Source: Bradyrhizobium sp. BR13661 | GTDB lineage: Bacteria > Pseudomonadota > Alphaproteobacteria > Rhizobiales > Xanthobacteraceae | DNA: 64,000 nt | Assembly (NCBI RefSeq): GCF_029892425.1 | Contig: NZ_JARXWB010000004.1 | Span: forward strand, 310,001-374,000 | Direction of reading: 5' to 3' | Part shown: one piece after another, positions 16,846 through 26,329 of the stretch | Layout of the letters: each line of letters starts with the position of its first letter | Position numbering within the stretch: position 1 is the stretch's first letter | The notes under the pieces: model-generated | Database searches by the model: none | Told to the model about the DNA's origin: nothing | What the model saw: the letters and a program-made list of their open reading frames with translations, nothing else | Made by a program: the position numbers and the translations under genes

Positions 16846-17606
16846 CGGACGATTTTGAAGAAGCGCGTCCAGCGCACCGACCACGGCCAGCGCCAGAACA
16901 TCCAGGCCTGCTCGCCTTCGCCGATGGAGAAGAAGATCATCTGCGCGCGGCCGATCAAATTCTCCTGCGGCACGTAGCCGACCTGGCCGAGGAAGCGGCT
17001 GTCGGTTGAGTTGTCGCGGTTGTCACCCATCATGAAGAAATGGCCGGGCGGCACGGTGTAGACGTTTGTGTTGTCCATGTAGCCGTTGTCGGCGCAATCG
17101 AGCGTCTCGTAGGAGACGCCGTTCGGCAGCGTTTCCTTCCAGCGCTTCACCCGCGAGATGCCGCCGCCTTCGGAGCCGCACGGATCTTCACCGACGAACT
17201 CGCTCATGCGCTGGCGCTCGACCGGGGTGTCGTTGATGTAGAGCAGACCATCCTTCATCTGGATATGGTCACCGGGAAGGCCGATCACGCGCTTGATGTA
17301 GTCGGTCGAGTCCTCCTTCGGCAGGCGGAATACGACGATATCGCCACGGTTCGGATCCGAGCCCCAGATCCGTCCCGAGAACAGCGGCGGCGAGAACGGG
17401 ATCGAGTAGTGGCTGTAGCCGTAGGAATATTTCGAGACGAACAGGTAATCGCCGACCAGCAGTGTCGCCTTCATCGAGCCCGACGGGATGTTGAAGGGCT
17501 GGAACAGGAAGGTGCGGATCACCAGCGCGATCAGGAGAGCGTGGATCACGACCCGGACCGTCTCGCCGACGCCGCTCTCAGTTTTGGTTCCTGAAGTCAC
17601 GCTCAT
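16842..17606 (-). CDS. lepB: signal peptidase I
   Basis: A 254-residue membrane-anchored serine protease that removes signal peptides from exported proteins. One N-terminal helix (VVIHALLIALVIRTFLF) is followed by IPSGSMK with nucleophile Ser44, and YIKRVIGLPGD with general-base Lys105; GDNRDNSTDSRF is the conserved C-terminal box. All catalytic elements are present. Its stop overlaps the rnc start. 249 bases separate it from acpS upstream, with an AT-rich patch containing TATAAT on the minus strand (17838-17833), so it may have its own promoter. Confidence 0.95.
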   Translation of the reverse strand: MSVTSGTKTESGVGETVRVVIHALLIALVIRTFLFQPFNIPSGSMKATLLVGDYLFVSKYSYGYSHYSIPFSPPLFSGRIWGSDPNRGDIVVFRLPKEDSTDYIKRVIGLPGDHIQMKDGLLYINDTPVERQRMSEFVGEDPCGSEGGGISRVKRWKETLPNGVSYETLDCADNGYMDNTNVYTVPPGHFFMMGDNRDNSTDSRFLGQVGYVPQENLIGRAQMIFFSIGEGEQAWMFWRWPWSVRWTRFFKIVR

Positions 17607-17855
17607 TGCTCTCTCAATTCCGGCCGGCGGTCACAGAGCGCCCTCCTCCCGCGAACGGCCCACCGGTTCGCGGCCCAAGGAGATTGTCCTGATTCTGATA
17701 GTGAGGGCCAATTCCGGCGTAAAGCCGAATTCGCCCAGCCTGATTTGCGTTCGCGGACTTTTAGACGGTTGTCGCCGGCCACGCAATCAAGGATCACATC
17801 AAAAACAAATAAGACATTGATTTTCAATGAGAATTATAAAATAACCATCAGGCGG

Positions 17856-18275
17856 TCAGAGCCTGGCAATCGGCACCGCGGAAATGATCACGAAGGCCTG
17901 CGCCAATGGCCAGTCGTCGGTGATCGACAGATCGATCTGGGCCTCGGATCCCGCCGGCGTCAGGGCCTGGAGCCGGGCCAGCGCCCCGCCCGTCAGCCGC
18001 ATCGATGGCCGACCTCCGGGCAGGTTGACCACCCCCATGTCGCGCCACCAGACGCCCTGCCTGATGCCGGTGCCGAGCGCCTTGGAGCAGGCCTCCTTGG
18101 CGGCAAAGCGCTTGGCGTAGGTCGCCACGACCATTTTCTCGTTTTTGGCACGCCGCTCCGCCTTAGCCCGCTCGGCCTCGGTGAAGATGCGGTCCAGGAA
18201 GCGCTCGCCGTGGCGTTCGATCACCTTGGCCACGCGCGTGATGTCGATCAGGTCGGAGCCGATGCCGATGATCAT
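17856..18275 (-). CDS. acpS: holo-[acyl-carrier-protein] synthase
   Basis: A 139-residue enzyme that transfers 4'-phosphopantetheine from CoA to acyl carrier protein. It opens [15 protein letters not shown], with the metal-binding Asp8, and has [15 protein letters not shown], the second conserved motif (Glu and Lys). Size matches the family. ATG 18275 overlaps the pdxJ TGA by four bases, so the two are coupled; a pdxJ-acpS pair is common in proteobacteria. Confidence 0.95.
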   Translation of the reverse strand: MIIGIGSDLIDITRVAKVIERHGERFLDRIFTEAERAKAERRAKNEKMVVATYAKRFAAKEACSKALGTGIRQGVWWRDMGVVNLPGGRPSMRLTGGALARLQALTPAGSEAQIDLSITDDWPLAQAFVIISAVPIARL

Positions 18276-19024
18276 GCCCGGCTCCGGCCGCGATCCATCG
18301 CGGCGCGCATCCTGCGCACGGTCTCGGCGAGACCAACAAAGAGCGCCTCGCCGATCATGTAGTAACCGATGTTGAGCTCCATGATTTCAGGCAAGCCAGC
18401 GATCTTCTCCGCGGTCGCGTAGTCGAGGCCGTGCCCGGCATGGACCTCGAGACCTGCGTCCTTGGCGACCTTCACTCCGGCCACGATCCGCTGCCATTCG
18501 GCCTCGGCCTTGTCGGCATGGCCGTCGGTGACGGCGTCGCACCAGGCACCGGTGTGGATCTCGATCACGGGCGCGCGCAGCCGCGCCGCCATCTCGATCT
18601 GCGCGGGGTCCGCGGCAATGAACAGCGAGACGCGGATGCCGGCATCGTTCAGCCGCGCGATATAGGGCGCGAGCGCATTATGCTGGCCGACCACGTCCAG
18701 CCCGCCCTCGGTCGTCACCTCCTGCCGCCGCTCCGGCACCAGGCACACCGCATGCGGCCTGGTCGCGAGCGAGATACGCATCATGTCGCCGGTCGCCGCC
18801 ATCTCGAAATTCAGCGGCTTGGAGATCTCTGCCTTCAGCCGCGCCATGTCCTCGTCGCGGATGTGCCGGCGGTCTTCGCGTAAATGCGCGGTGATGCCGT
18901 CGGCGCCGGCCTCGATCGCCAGCAGCGCGGCGCGGACCGGATCGGGATGGCGGCCGCCGCGGGCGTTACGGACGGTCGCGACGTGGTCGATGTTGACGCC
19001 GAGGCGGAGCGGAGAAGCGGGCAT
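18272..19024 (-). CDS. pdxJ: pyridoxine 5'-phosphate synthase
   Basis: A 250-residue TIM-barrel enzyme that condenses 1-deoxyxylulose 5-phosphate with aminoacetone phosphate in vitamin B6 synthesis. The start [19 protein letters not shown] and the segments [22 protein letters not shown] and [10 protein letters not shown] are all PdxJ signatures with the active-site His and Glu. Start ATG 19024 lies 46 bases after the rsh stop, so transcription may continue from rsh. Confidence 0.95.
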   Translation of the reverse strand: MPASPLRLGVNIDHVATVRNARGGRHPDPVRAALLAIEAGADGITAHLREDRRHIRDEDMARLKAEISKPLNFEMAATGDMMRISLATRPHAVCLVPERRQEVTTEGGLDVVGQHNALAPYIARLNDAGIRVSLFIAADPAQIEMAARLRAPVIEIHTGAWCDAVTDGHADKAEAEWQRIVAGVKVAKDAGLEVHAGHGLDYATAEKIAGLPEIMELNIGYYMIGEALFVGLAETVRRMRAAMDRGRSRA

Positions 19025-19070
19025 TTAAGAAACTCACGAGATCGGAGGGACAGGCGGGGACGAAGGACGC

Positions 19071-21359
19071 CTATCCATTAACACGTTCGACTTTGGCGAC
19101 GACTGCCTTCGCGCGCAGCTGGGCCAGGATCGCGCTCAAATGCTTGAGATCGTAGACTTCGAGATCGATCGTCGTCTCCGTGAAGTCGGGCGAGCGGCGC
19201 TGCATGCTGATATTGTCGATATTGCCGTCATGCTCGGCGATCACGGTCGCGATCTGCGCCAGCGCGCCGGGCTCGTTGACGTTCTCGACCTTGATGCGCG
19301 CCGGGAAGCGCTGCGGGGCGGAATCCTCGATGTCCCAACGCACGTCGAGCCAGCGTTCCGGCTCCTCCTCGAAATCCTTCAGCGCCGGCGACTGGATCGG
19401 ATAGATCGTGATCCCCTCGCCCGGCGTGATGATGCCGACGATGCGATCGCCCGGCACGGCACCGCCGTTCGGCGCGAACTTCACCGGCAGGCCGGAATTG
19501 TTGCCGCCGATCGGGATCGCGACGGGGCTGCGCGACGGCTCCGGAGGCTTCTCCTTGAGCTTGGCCGCGAGGCCCCCCTTCTTGACCCCGTAGCGCGCGA
19601 CGCGCTCTTCCTTGTAGTCGGGATACATCGCGCGCGCGACGTGCGAGGCCTTGATCTCGCCGCGCCCCACCGCCGCCATGACGTCCTCGATCGAGGTGCG
19701 CGCAAGTCGCGGCAGCGCGCCCTTCAGCTTGTCGTCGGCATATTCGATCTTGGCGCGCTCGAACAGGCGCTCGACGATGCGCCGGCCGAGGCCGACATAT
19801 TGGTCGCGCACGGCGGTGCGCGTGGCGCGGCGGATCGCAGCGCGCGCCTTTCCGGTGACCGCGAGCGTCTCCCAGGCCGAGGGCGGAGCCGACTGCGCTT
19901 CCGAGGTCAGAACCTCGACCTCGTCGCCGTTCTGCAGCTCCGAGGACAGCGGCGCGAACTTGCCGTTGATCTTGCAGCCGACTGCGCTGTTGCCGACGTC
20001 GGTATGCACGGCATAGGCGAAGTCGATCACATTGGCATGGCGCGGCAGCGCGATCAGCTTGCCTTTCGGGGTGAAGCAGAACACCTGGTCGTGGAACAGC
20101 TCGAGCTTGGTATGCTCGAGGAATTCTTCGGGGTTGGCGCTCTCCGAGAGGATGCCGATGGTATGGCGCAGCCAAGCGAAGGCGTTCGACTCGCGCTTGA
20201 GGAATTCGGTCGGCGAGCCCACGCCTTCCTTGTAGAAGACATGCGCGGCGATGCCGCGCTCGGCGATCTGGTCCATCGCCTCGGTGCGGATCTGCAGCTC
20301 GACACGCTGGTTGCCAGGGCCGATCACGGTGGTGTGGATCGAGCGATAGTCGTTTTGCTTCGGCGTCGAGATGTAGTCCTTGAAGCGCCCCGGCACGACC
20401 GGCCAAGTGGTGTGGACGATGCCGAGCGCGCGATAGCAAGCCTCAATGTCATTGACGACCACGCGGAAGCCGAAAATGTCGGACAGCTGCTCGAAGCCGA
20501 CCGACTTGCGTTCCATCTTGGTCCAGATCGAAAACGGCTTCTTGCGGCGACCATAGACCCGCGCGCCGAGACCTCGGTGGCGCAGATTGTTGGAGAGCTG
20601 GTCCTCGATCTCGCCGATGAGGTTGCGGTTGCGCTCGGCAAGCGCATCGAGCCGCTGCATCACCACCGAATAGGCTTCGGGATCGAGGGTCCGGAAGGAC
20701 AGATCCTCCAGCTCCTCGCGCATCTCCTGCATGCCCATCCGCCCGGCCAGTGGCGCGTAGATGTCGAGCGTCTCCTCGGCAATGCGCCGCCGCGATTCGG
20801 TCGGCACGAAGTCGAGCGTGCGCATATTGTGCAGGCGGTCGGCGAGCTTGACCAGCAGCACGCGGACATCGTCGGCAATGGCCAGCAACAATTTGCGCAG
20901 GTTCTCGGCCTGCTTGGCCTCGCGCGACACCAGCTCCAGCCGCTTCAGCTTGGTCAGGCCTTCGACCAGCGCGCCGATCTCGGGGCCGAAAATCTGGTCG
21001 ATCTCGGCCCGCGTCGCCTCGGTGTCCTCGATCGTGTCGTGCAGCAGCGCGGCGACGATGGTGGCGTCGTCGAGCTTCAAATCGGTGAGAATCGCTGCGA
21101 CTTCGAGTGGGTGCGAGAAATAGGGATCGCCGGAGGCGCGGGTCTGCGAGCCGTGCGCCTTCATGGCGTAGACATAGGCGCGGTTCAGCAGGTCTTCGTT
21201 GGTGTTCGGATTGTAGGATCGCACGCGCTCGACGAGGTCATACTGACGCATCATCCGCGCACGCGGCTTCGCTGGCCGTGCCACCGGAGCAGTCGGGGCC
21301 ACGGCAACCGATTCGGTTGCGGCCTGCATCTGCGTGGGTCTGCGGCGTCGATACACCAT
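19071..21359 (-). CDS. rsh: bifunctional (p)ppGpp synthetase/hydrolase Rsh
   Basis: A 762-residue long RSH protein, the stringent-response enzyme of alphaproteobacteria. In order: HD hydrolase domain (SHPLEVAAIL, ALLHDTIEDTEAT), synthetase domain (RFKDYISTPKQNDYRSIHTTV, VELQIRTEAMDQIAERG), TGS domain (IDFAYAVHTDVGNSAVG), and C-terminal ACT domain (QIATVIAEHDGNIDNISMQ). Both catalytic halves look intact. ATG 21359 has CAGGAC upstream; the first 35 residues (Arg/Ala/Pro-rich) are an extension, and Met36-37 would be an alternative start. It follows rpoZ by 210 bases with a terminator hairpin between. Confidence 0.95.
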   Translation of the reverse strand: MVYRRRRPTQMQAATESVAVAPTAPVARPAKPRARMMRQYDLVERVRSYNPNTNEDLLNRAYVYAMKAHGSQTRASGDPYFSHPLEVAAILTDLKLDDATIVAALLHDTIEDTEATRAEIDQIFGPEIGALVEGLTKLKRLELVSREAKQAENLRKLLLAIADDVRVLLVKLADRLHNMRTLDFVPTESRRRIAEETLDIYAPLAGRMGMQEMREELEDLSFRTLDPEAYSVVMQRLDALAERNRNLIGEIEDQLSNNLRHRGLGARVYGRRKKPFSIWTKMERKSVGFEQLSDIFGFRVVVNDIEACYRALGIVHTTWPVVPGRFKDYISTPKQNDYRSIHTTVIGPGNQRVELQIRTEAMDQIAERGIAAHVFYKEGVGSPTEFLKRESNAFAWLRHTIGILSESANPEEFLEHTKLELFHDQVFCFTPKGKLIALPRHANVIDFAYAVHTDVGNSAVGCKINGKFAPLSSELQNGDEVEVLTSEAQSAPPSAWETLAVTGKARAAIRRATRTAVRDQYVGLGRRIVERLFERAKIEYADDKLKGALPRLARTSIEDVMAAVGRGEIKASHVARAMYPDYKEERVARYGVKKGGLAAKLKEKPPEPSRSPVAIPIGGNNSGLPVKFAPNGGAVPGDRIVGIITPGEGITIYPIQSPALKDFEEEPERWLDVRWDIEDSAPQRFPARIKVENVNEPGALAQIATVIAEHDGNIDNISMQRRSPDFTETTIDLEVYDLKHLSAILAQLRAKAVVAKVERVNG

Positions 21360-21502
21360 GCCGTCCTGCCTTCAAACGAACCTCGAAAGAGCTCGTTGTA
21401 TACATCTTAAGCCCCGATCGCTGACGCGGCCGATCAATTCACTGACAGGCTTGCGGCGCGAACCGGCAACGCTATGGTAACCACGAAAACACCAACAAAA
21501 GC

Positions 21503-21530
21503 AAAGGCCCGAACGCGGGTTCGGGCCTTT
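21503..21530 (-). terminator. intrinsic terminator of rpoZ
   Basis: AAAGGCCCGAAC (21503-21514) pairs perfectly with GTTCGGGCCTTT (21519-21530) around a four-base loop. On the minus strand the stem is followed by GCTTTTGTTGGTG, a T-rich run. It lies about 40 bases after the rpoZ stop, so rsh probably has a separate promoter in the remaining gap. Confidence 0.85.
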
Positions 21531-21569
21531 GATAAGATCACAAGAATTCGACGATCGCGAGTAAGACGA

Positions 21570-21962
21570 TTACTCGTCCTCCTCGGGCTGCTCTTCCGGC
21601 GGCGCGAGGCCTTCGAGGCCCTTCAGGAGCTCCTCTTCGGTCATGCGTTCCACGGCAACTTCGGTATCGTCCGCATCGACGCTGGCGCCGGCAGAACCGA
21701 TCAGCGGCACGGTGTCCGGCTCGGGCTCGTCCACCTCGACGAACTTCTGGAGCGAGTGCACCAGCTCTTCCCGGAGATCCTCCGGCGAAATGGTCTGGTC
21801 GGCAATTTCGCGCAGGGATACAACAGGGTTCTTGTCGTTATCGCGATCAACCGTTAGTTGCGAACCGGACGAAATCATGCGGGCACGGTGGGCGGCCAGC
21901 AGGACCAGGTCAAACCGGTTGTCGACCTTGTCGATACAATCTTCTACGGTGACGCGAGCCAT
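21570..21962 (-). CDS. rpoZ: RNA polymerase omega subunit
   Basis: A 130-residue subunit that helps fold and place beta-prime in RNA polymerase. It begins [20 protein letters not shown] and has [11 protein letters not shown] and [15 protein letters not shown], the standard omega signatures. The C-terminal third is an acidic extension ([11 protein letters not shown]) usual in Rhizobiales. Upstream of rsh, as in many proteobacteria, but separated from it by a strong terminator. Confidence 0.95.
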   Translation of the reverse strand: MARVTVEDCIDKVDNRFDLVLLAAHRARMISSGSQLTVDRDNDKNPVVSLREIADQTISPEDLREELVHSLQKFVEVDEPEPDTVPLIGSAGASVDADDTEVAVERMTEEELLKGLEGLAPPEEQPEEDE

Positions 21963-22289
21963 GAACTGTCGCTCCGTTGTGGGTGGGACGAAATATGTGG
22001 ATGATCGGGGCTAGTTATAGGGGCCGGGGCAATTTCGCAAGGCCAATTTGTGATTTGGCCTCGCCAAACGGCTCTGCTACCCCCACATTGGGGTTGGGAT
22101 GGGTGGTTTTCCGGGCTGCCATGAAGGGCAGCGCCGGGTGTATGCACGGCCGCCATAACTATACCTTGATTGCCCCGACTTCTCCGGATTTGCGGTTTCG
22201 ACGGGTTTCGGCAGCAAATTGAACTGCGCGGCTTGCTGTCGCCGCGCCAACAATAAACGAATTTTCACGAACACTACGCGAGCAACTGA
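21963..22289. other. divergent promoter region between rpoZ and the NYN gene
   Basis: 327 bases with no supportable gene. They contain a small dyad AGGCCAA/TTGGCCT (22040-22046 and 22055-22061) with an eight-base centre, which could be an operator. Promoters for both flanking genes are presumably here but no clear -35/-10 pair stands out. Confidence 0.5.
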
Positions 22290-22934
22290 ATGTCACCTTC
22301 CCCTACCAACAAGATCGCGCTCTTCATCGACGGGGCCAATCTTTACGCAACGGCGAAAACTCTCGGCTTCGACATCGACTACAAGCGCCTTCTGAAGGAA
22401 TTTCAGAGCCGCGGGACGCTGCTGCGGGCGTTCTACTACACGGCGATCATCGAGGATCAGGAATATTCCTCGATCCGCCCCCTGATCGACTGGCTCGACT
22501 ACAACGGCTACACCGTGGTCACCAAGGCAACCAAGGAGTTCATCGACGCCTCCGGCCGCCGCAAGGTCAAGGGCAACATGGACATCGAGCTTGCCGTGGA
22601 CGCGATGGAGCTCGCGGAGCACATCGACCAGATGGTGCTGTTCTCGGGTGACGGCGACTTCCGCTCGCTGGTCGAGGCCGTGCAGCGCCGCGGCGTGCGA
22701 GTCACCGTGATCTCCACGATCGCCAGCCAGCCACCGATGATCGCCGATGAGCTGCGCCGCCAGGCCGACGTCTTCACCGACCTCGTCGAATTGCAGTCCA
22801 AGCTGGGTCGCGATCCGTCCGAGCGCCCCGCCCCGCGCGATCGCGGCGAGCGCGAGGCCCGCCACCACGCTCCGCAGTTCCTCCAGCGCGCGACCACGAT
22901 GGCGCCGAGGGGCGATGACGACTTCGAGGAGTGA
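22290..22934 (+). CDS. NYN-domain (LabA/PIN-like) putative RNase
   Basis: A 214-residue protein whose first 165 residues are a NYN domain, the PIN-like nuclease fold: ALFIDGANLYATAK (acidic site 1), KGNMDIELAVDAMELA, and LFSGDGDFRSLVEAVQRRG carry the conserved Asp residues, so nuclease activity on RNA is plausible. The C-terminal 45 residues are charged and disordered (PRDRGEREARHHAP, ending DDDFEE). LabA/DUF88 proteins are widespread and mostly uncharacterised. Its last 20 bases overlap the following uracil-DNA glycosylase gene, implying coupled translation. Confidence 0.85.
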   Translation: MSPSPTNKIALFIDGANLYATAKTLGFDIDYKRLLKEFQSRGTLLRAFYYTAIIEDQEYSSIRPLIDWLDYNGYTVVTKATKEFIDASGRRKVKGNMDIELAVDAMELAEHIDQMVLFSGDGDFRSLVEAVQRRGVRVTVISTIASQPPMIADELRRQADVFTDLVELQSKLGRDPSERPAPRDRGEREARHHAPQFLQRATTMAPRGDDDFEE

Positions 22935-23589
22935 GGCGGCCCAGTCAAGCCGCCAGCTCGCCGCGCTCGTCCCCGATCGTGACTGCCCGCTCTGTCCGCG
23001 CCTGGTCGCCTTTCGCGAGGCGAACCGCGCGCGCGAGCCGCTGTGGCACAATGCTCCGGTTGCGCCTTTCGGCGACATCACGGCCCGTCTGCTGATCGTT
23101 GGTCTCGCGCCGGGGATGCAGGGCGCCAACCGGACGGGCCGGCCCTTCACCGGCGACTATGCCGGTGACCTGCTCTACGCCACGCTGCTCGAATACGGCT
23201 TTGCCAGAGGCAATTACCAGGCGCGTCCCGACGACGGCCTGAAGCTGGTCGACTGCCGGATCGCCAATGCCGTGCATTGCGTTCCGCCGCAGAACAAGCC
23301 GCTGCCGGTCGAGATCAACACCTGCCGTCAGTTCCTGGTCGCCAATCTCGAAACGATGCCGAAGCTGCGCGCGATCATCGCGCTCGGACGGATTGCGCAC
23401 GACAGCGTGCTCAAGCCGCTGAAGCTGAAGGCCTCGCAGGCGCCTTTCGGCCACGGCGCCGTGCATCAGGCCGGCGCGTTCAAGCTCTACGACAGCTATC
23501 ACTGCTCCCGCTACAACACCAACACGGGCGTGCTGACGGCCGATATGTTCCGCAGAGTGTTCGCGAAGGTGAAGGCCGACCTCGATTAG
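22915..23589 (+). CDS. family 5 uracil-DNA glycosylase (UdgB-type)
   Basis: A 224-residue base-excision repair enzyme. The family 5 motif GLAPGMQGANRTGRPFTGD is present and lacks the Asp/Asn of motif 1 in families 1 and 4. Four Cys (DCPLC near the N-terminus, NAVHCVPP, NTCRQF) suit a 4Fe-4S cluster. The C-terminal motif reads YHCSRYNTNTG, where most relatives have HPS, a small deviation. ATG 22915 has GAGGGG upstream and overlaps the NYN stop. It is convergent with the peroxiredoxin gene, overlapping it by four bases. Likely acts on uracil and deaminated bases. Confidence 0.88.
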   Translation: MTTSRSEAAQSSRQLAALVPDRDCPLCPRLVAFREANRAREPLWHNAPVAPFGDITARLLIVGLAPGMQGANRTGRPFTGDYAGDLLYATLLEYGFARGNYQARPDDGLKLVDCRIANAVHCVPPQNKPLPVEINTCRQFLVANLETMPKLRAIIALGRIAHDSVLKPLKLKASQAPFGHGAVHQAGAFKLYDSYHCSRYNTNTGVLTADMFRRVFAKVKADLD

Positions 23590-24167
23590 GCCCGGACCGG
23601 ATTGGCCTTCAGCCAGTCCAGCACGTCGCCGGCGTTCCGGTCAGGTGGGAACACTGGATAGAACACGCGGGTGATCCTGGAATCGTCGACGATCAGCGCG
23701 AGGCGCTTGATCAGCGTCAGGCCTGCGACCTCCATGGTCGGCAGATTGAGCGCGCGCGTGAACGCAAGCTTCTCGTCAGAGAGCACCGGGAACGGTAGAT
23801 GCAGCCGTGACGCCATCTCGGTCTGGTATTCGTTGCTCTGGGTCGAAAGGCCGAACACGTGGGAAGCACCGGCCGCCTTCAACTCTGCGAACAGATCACG
23901 GAAGGCGCAGGTCTGTGGCGTGCAGCCGCGAGCGCCAGGGATCATGTCCCAATCGTCGACCAGCCCGATTTTGCCGGGCTCGCCGGTGCGGGGATAGGCA
24001 AAGACGACGGTGCGGCCCGAGAGGGCGGAGAGATTCACCGACGTATCGTCAGTCGCAAGCAGGCTGACCGCAGGCAGCATCAGGCCCTTGAGATGCGCAG
24101 CGCCGCCGTCGTCAACGGGTGCGGGAATCTGGCTCCAATCGACCTCGAGCAGGTTCTTCTGGGTCAT
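23586..24167 (-). CDS. peroxiredoxin (AhpC/TSA, BCP-related)
   Basis: A 193-residue thioredoxin-fold peroxidase. GCTPQTCAFRD carries the peroxidatic Cys and, four residues on, the candidate resolving Cys, as in bacterioferritin comigratory proteins (TPGCT-x-x-AC). Between the VVFAYPRTG strand and this motif there are about 18 extra residues (EPGKIGLVDDWDMIPGA), absent from E. coli Bcp. The rest (SHVFGLSTQSNEYQTEMASR, FPVLSDEKLAFTRAL) is typical. It would reduce peroxides using thioredoxin or similar; partner unknown. It follows smpB on the same strand by 19 bases. Confidence 0.85.
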   Translation of the reverse strand: MTQKNLLEVDWSQIPAPVDDGGAAHLKGLMLPAVSLLATDDTSVNLSALSGRTVVFAYPRTGEPGKIGLVDDWDMIPGARGCTPQTCAFRDLFAELKAAGASHVFGLSTQSNEYQTEMASRLHLPFPVLSDEKLAFTRALNLPTMEVAGLTLIKRLALIVDDSRITRVFYPVFPPDRNAGDVLDWLKANPVRA

Positions 24168-24186
24168 CCCGTCGTTCCTCTTGGTC

Positions 24187-24660
24187 CTATCCTCTCGCCC
24201 GCATCAGGCGGCCCTTCTCCCGGCTCCAGTCGCGCTTCTTCTCGGTCTCACGCTTGTCGTGCAGCTTCTTGCCCTTCGCGACTGCGAGCTGCAGCTTGGC
24301 CCGCCCGCGCTCGTTGAAATAGAGCTTGAGCGGGATCAACGTCATGCCCTCGCGGTCGACCGCGCCCATCAGCTTGTTGATCTGCCGGCGATGCAGCAGC
24401 AGCTTGCGCGGCCGCTTGGGCTCGTGGTTGAAGCGGTTGCCCTGGAGGTATTCCGGGATCGTGGCGTTGATCAGCCAGATCTCGCCGTCCTTGGAATCGG
24501 CATAGGACTCCGCAATGGTGCTCTTGCCGTTGCGGATCGACTTCACCTCGGTGCCGGTCAGCGCAATGCCCGCCTCGATCGTATCCTCGATCGCATAGTT
24601 GAAGCGGGCCTTGCGATTTTCCGCCATGACCTTGATAGGACGTTCGTTCTTATCGGCCAT
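24187..24660 (-). CDS. smpB: SsrA-binding protein SmpB
   Basis: A 157-residue protein that brings tmRNA to stalled ribosomes (trans-translation). [39 protein letters not shown] and the C-terminal basic tail [22 protein letters not shown] are all family features. I chose ATG 24660 ([11 protein letters not shown]) by the usual rhizobial N-terminus; a TTG nine bases earlier is an alternative. No tmRNA gene is visible in the window. Confidence 0.95.
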   Translation of the reverse strand: MADKNERPIKVMAENRKARFNYAIEDTIEAGIALTGTEVKSIRNGKSTIAESYADSKDGEIWLINATIPEYLQGNRFNHEPKRPRKLLLHRRQINKLMGAVDREGMTLIPLKLYFNERGRAKLQLAVAKGKKLHDKRETEKKRDWSREKGRLMRARG

Positions 24661-24729
24661 GACCTTCAAAAACCTGGCAGAAAAACCTGATCGAGATGCT
24701 AAGCTAACAGTTTGGATGAAGCGCGCGCG

Positions 24730-25170
24730 TCACTTCTTGAGGAGATCGCGGATCTCGGTGAGCAGAACGACCTCTGCCGACGGCTTCGGCGGCTCCGCGG
24801 GCTTGGCCTCTTCCTTGCGCTTCAGCGTGTTCATGGCACGGATCACCAGGAACAACACGAAGGCGACGATGACGAAGTTGATCGTCAGCGTCAGAAAGCT
24901 ACCGTAAGCAAGTACGGCGCCTTGCTTTTTCGCATCCGCTAAGTTGGTGGCGGTCACCGCCTTCGACAAGGGGGCGAAGTAGTTCGAGAAGTCGAGGCCG
25001 CCGGTCGCAGCGCCAATGATCGGCATGATGATGTCACCGACCAGCGACGTGACGATGGCGCCGAAGGCCGCACCAATGATGACGCCGACCGCGAGATCGA
25101 CGACATTGCCCTTCATGGCGAAATCGCGGAACTCCGTGAGCATCCGCCTGCCCTTTTCGTCGACGCTCAT
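24730..25170 (-). CDS. mscL: large-conductance mechanosensitive channel
   Basis: A 146-residue inner-membrane homopentameric channel that opens under osmotic downshock. [31 protein letters not shown] is the conserved N-terminal helix and TM1; [21 protein letters not shown] is TM2; the C-terminal bundle ([11 protein letters not shown]) is present. GGGGAGG lies eight bases before ATG 25170, supporting that start, which adds nine residues before the usual MLTEF. It lies between dapA and smpB, same strand. Confidence 0.95.
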   Translation of the reverse strand: MSVDEKGRRMLTEFRDFAMKGNVVDLAVGVIIGAAFGAIVTSLVGDIIMPIIGAATGGLDFSNYFAPLSKAVTATNLADAKKQGAVLAYGSFLTLTINFVIVAFVLFLVIRAMNTLKRKEEAKPAEPPKPSAEVVLLTEIRDLLKK

Positions 25171-25197
25171 GAAAGGCCTCCCCGATCGGCTAACGCA

Positions 25198-26088
25198 TCA
25201 ATTGATCAGGCCAGCGTGCACCATCGCGTCGCGCACGGCAACGCGGGTCGGCGCCGAGACCGGCACCATCGGCAGCCGCAGCGTCTCGTCGAGCTTGCCG
25301 AGCAGCGACATCGCGTACTTGATCGGCGCCGGGTTGCTCTCGATGAAGAGGTTGTTGTGCAGCGGCATCAGCTTGTCGTGGATCGCGAGCGCCGCCTTGG
25401 TGTCGCCCTTCGCCCAAGCGGCGTGGAACTCCGAGCACAGGCGCGGTGCGACATTCGAGGTCACCGAGATGCAGCCATGGCCGCCATGCGCCATGTAGCC
25501 GATGATGGTGGCGTCCTCGCCGGAGAGCTGGTTGAAGTCCTCGCCCATCGCGGCGCGCTGCTGCGACACGCGCACCATGCTGGCGGTGGCGTCCTTGACG
25601 CCGGCGATGTTCTTCAGCTCCCACAGCCGCTTCATGGTGTCGACCGACATGTCGATCACTGAGCGAGGCGGGATGTTGTAGATGATGATCGGAATCCCGA
25701 TCGCATCGTTGATCGCCTTGAAGTGCTGGTACAGGCCTTCCTGGGTCGGCTTGTTGTAGTAAGGCGTCACCACCAGCACGGCATTGGCGCCCGCCTTCTC
25801 GGCGTGTTGGGCAAGCTCAACCGCCTCCTTGGTCGAATTGGAGCCGGCGCCGGCGATCACGGGCACACGGCCCTTGGCCTCCTCGATGCACCATTCGACG
25901 ACCTTCTTGTGCTCGTCGTGGGAGAGCGTCGGGCTCTCGCCGGTGGTGCCGACCGGGACCAGGCCGTTGGTGCCCTCGGAGATCTGCCAGTTGACCAGGG
26001 AGCGGAACGCCGCCTCGTCCAGCGAGCCATTCTTGAACGGCGTGACCAAGGCGGTGAACGACCCCCGGAATTTCGTCTTGGCTGCCAT
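25198..26088 (-). CDS. dapA: 4-hydroxy-tetrahydrodipicolinate synthase
   Basis: A 296-residue TIM-barrel aldolase that condenses pyruvate with aspartate semialdehyde, the first committed step to lysine and meso-diaminopimelate. [45 protein letters not shown] (active-site Tyr) and [14 protein letters not shown] (Schiff-base Lys) are present. AGGAAG precedes ATG 26088; a longer in-frame extension upstream has no family content. It is followed by mscL after 27 bases and is divergent from the transglycosylase gene. Confidence 0.95.
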   Translation of the reverse strand: MAAKTKFRGSFTALVTPFKNGSLDEAAFRSLVNWQISEGTNGLVPVGTTGESPTLSHDEHKKVVEWCIEEAKGRVPVIAGAGSNSTKEAVELAQHAEKAGANAVLVVTPYYNKPTQEGLYQHFKAINDAIGIPIIIYNIPPRSVIDMSVDTMKRLWELKNIAGVKDATASMVRVSQQRAAMGEDFNQLSGEDATIIGYMAHGGHGCISVTSNVAPRLCSEFHAAWAKGDTKAALAIHDKLMPLHNNLFIESNPAPIKYAMSLLGKLDETLRLPMVPVSAPTRVAVRDAMVHAGLIN

Positions 26089-26329
26089 GGACTTCCTCCG
26101 TACGCGGCGAGTTTTAGAGCAAGCCCCTTTCATATCGGGTCTCACCCGCCCGTAAAAGGCCTGCATCCGTGTGACGCACCGTTTAAGCCGCGATTTTGCC
26201 GCGGTGGTGGTGCAAACCCGGCGAAGGTAAGCGGCTGTTGGTATTTTGTCCGCATATTCAATCAAATACAGCCAGATCTTGTACAGATAGGTCTTGAGCC
26301 AATTGACTGATTCGGGGCGACGAACCGCC

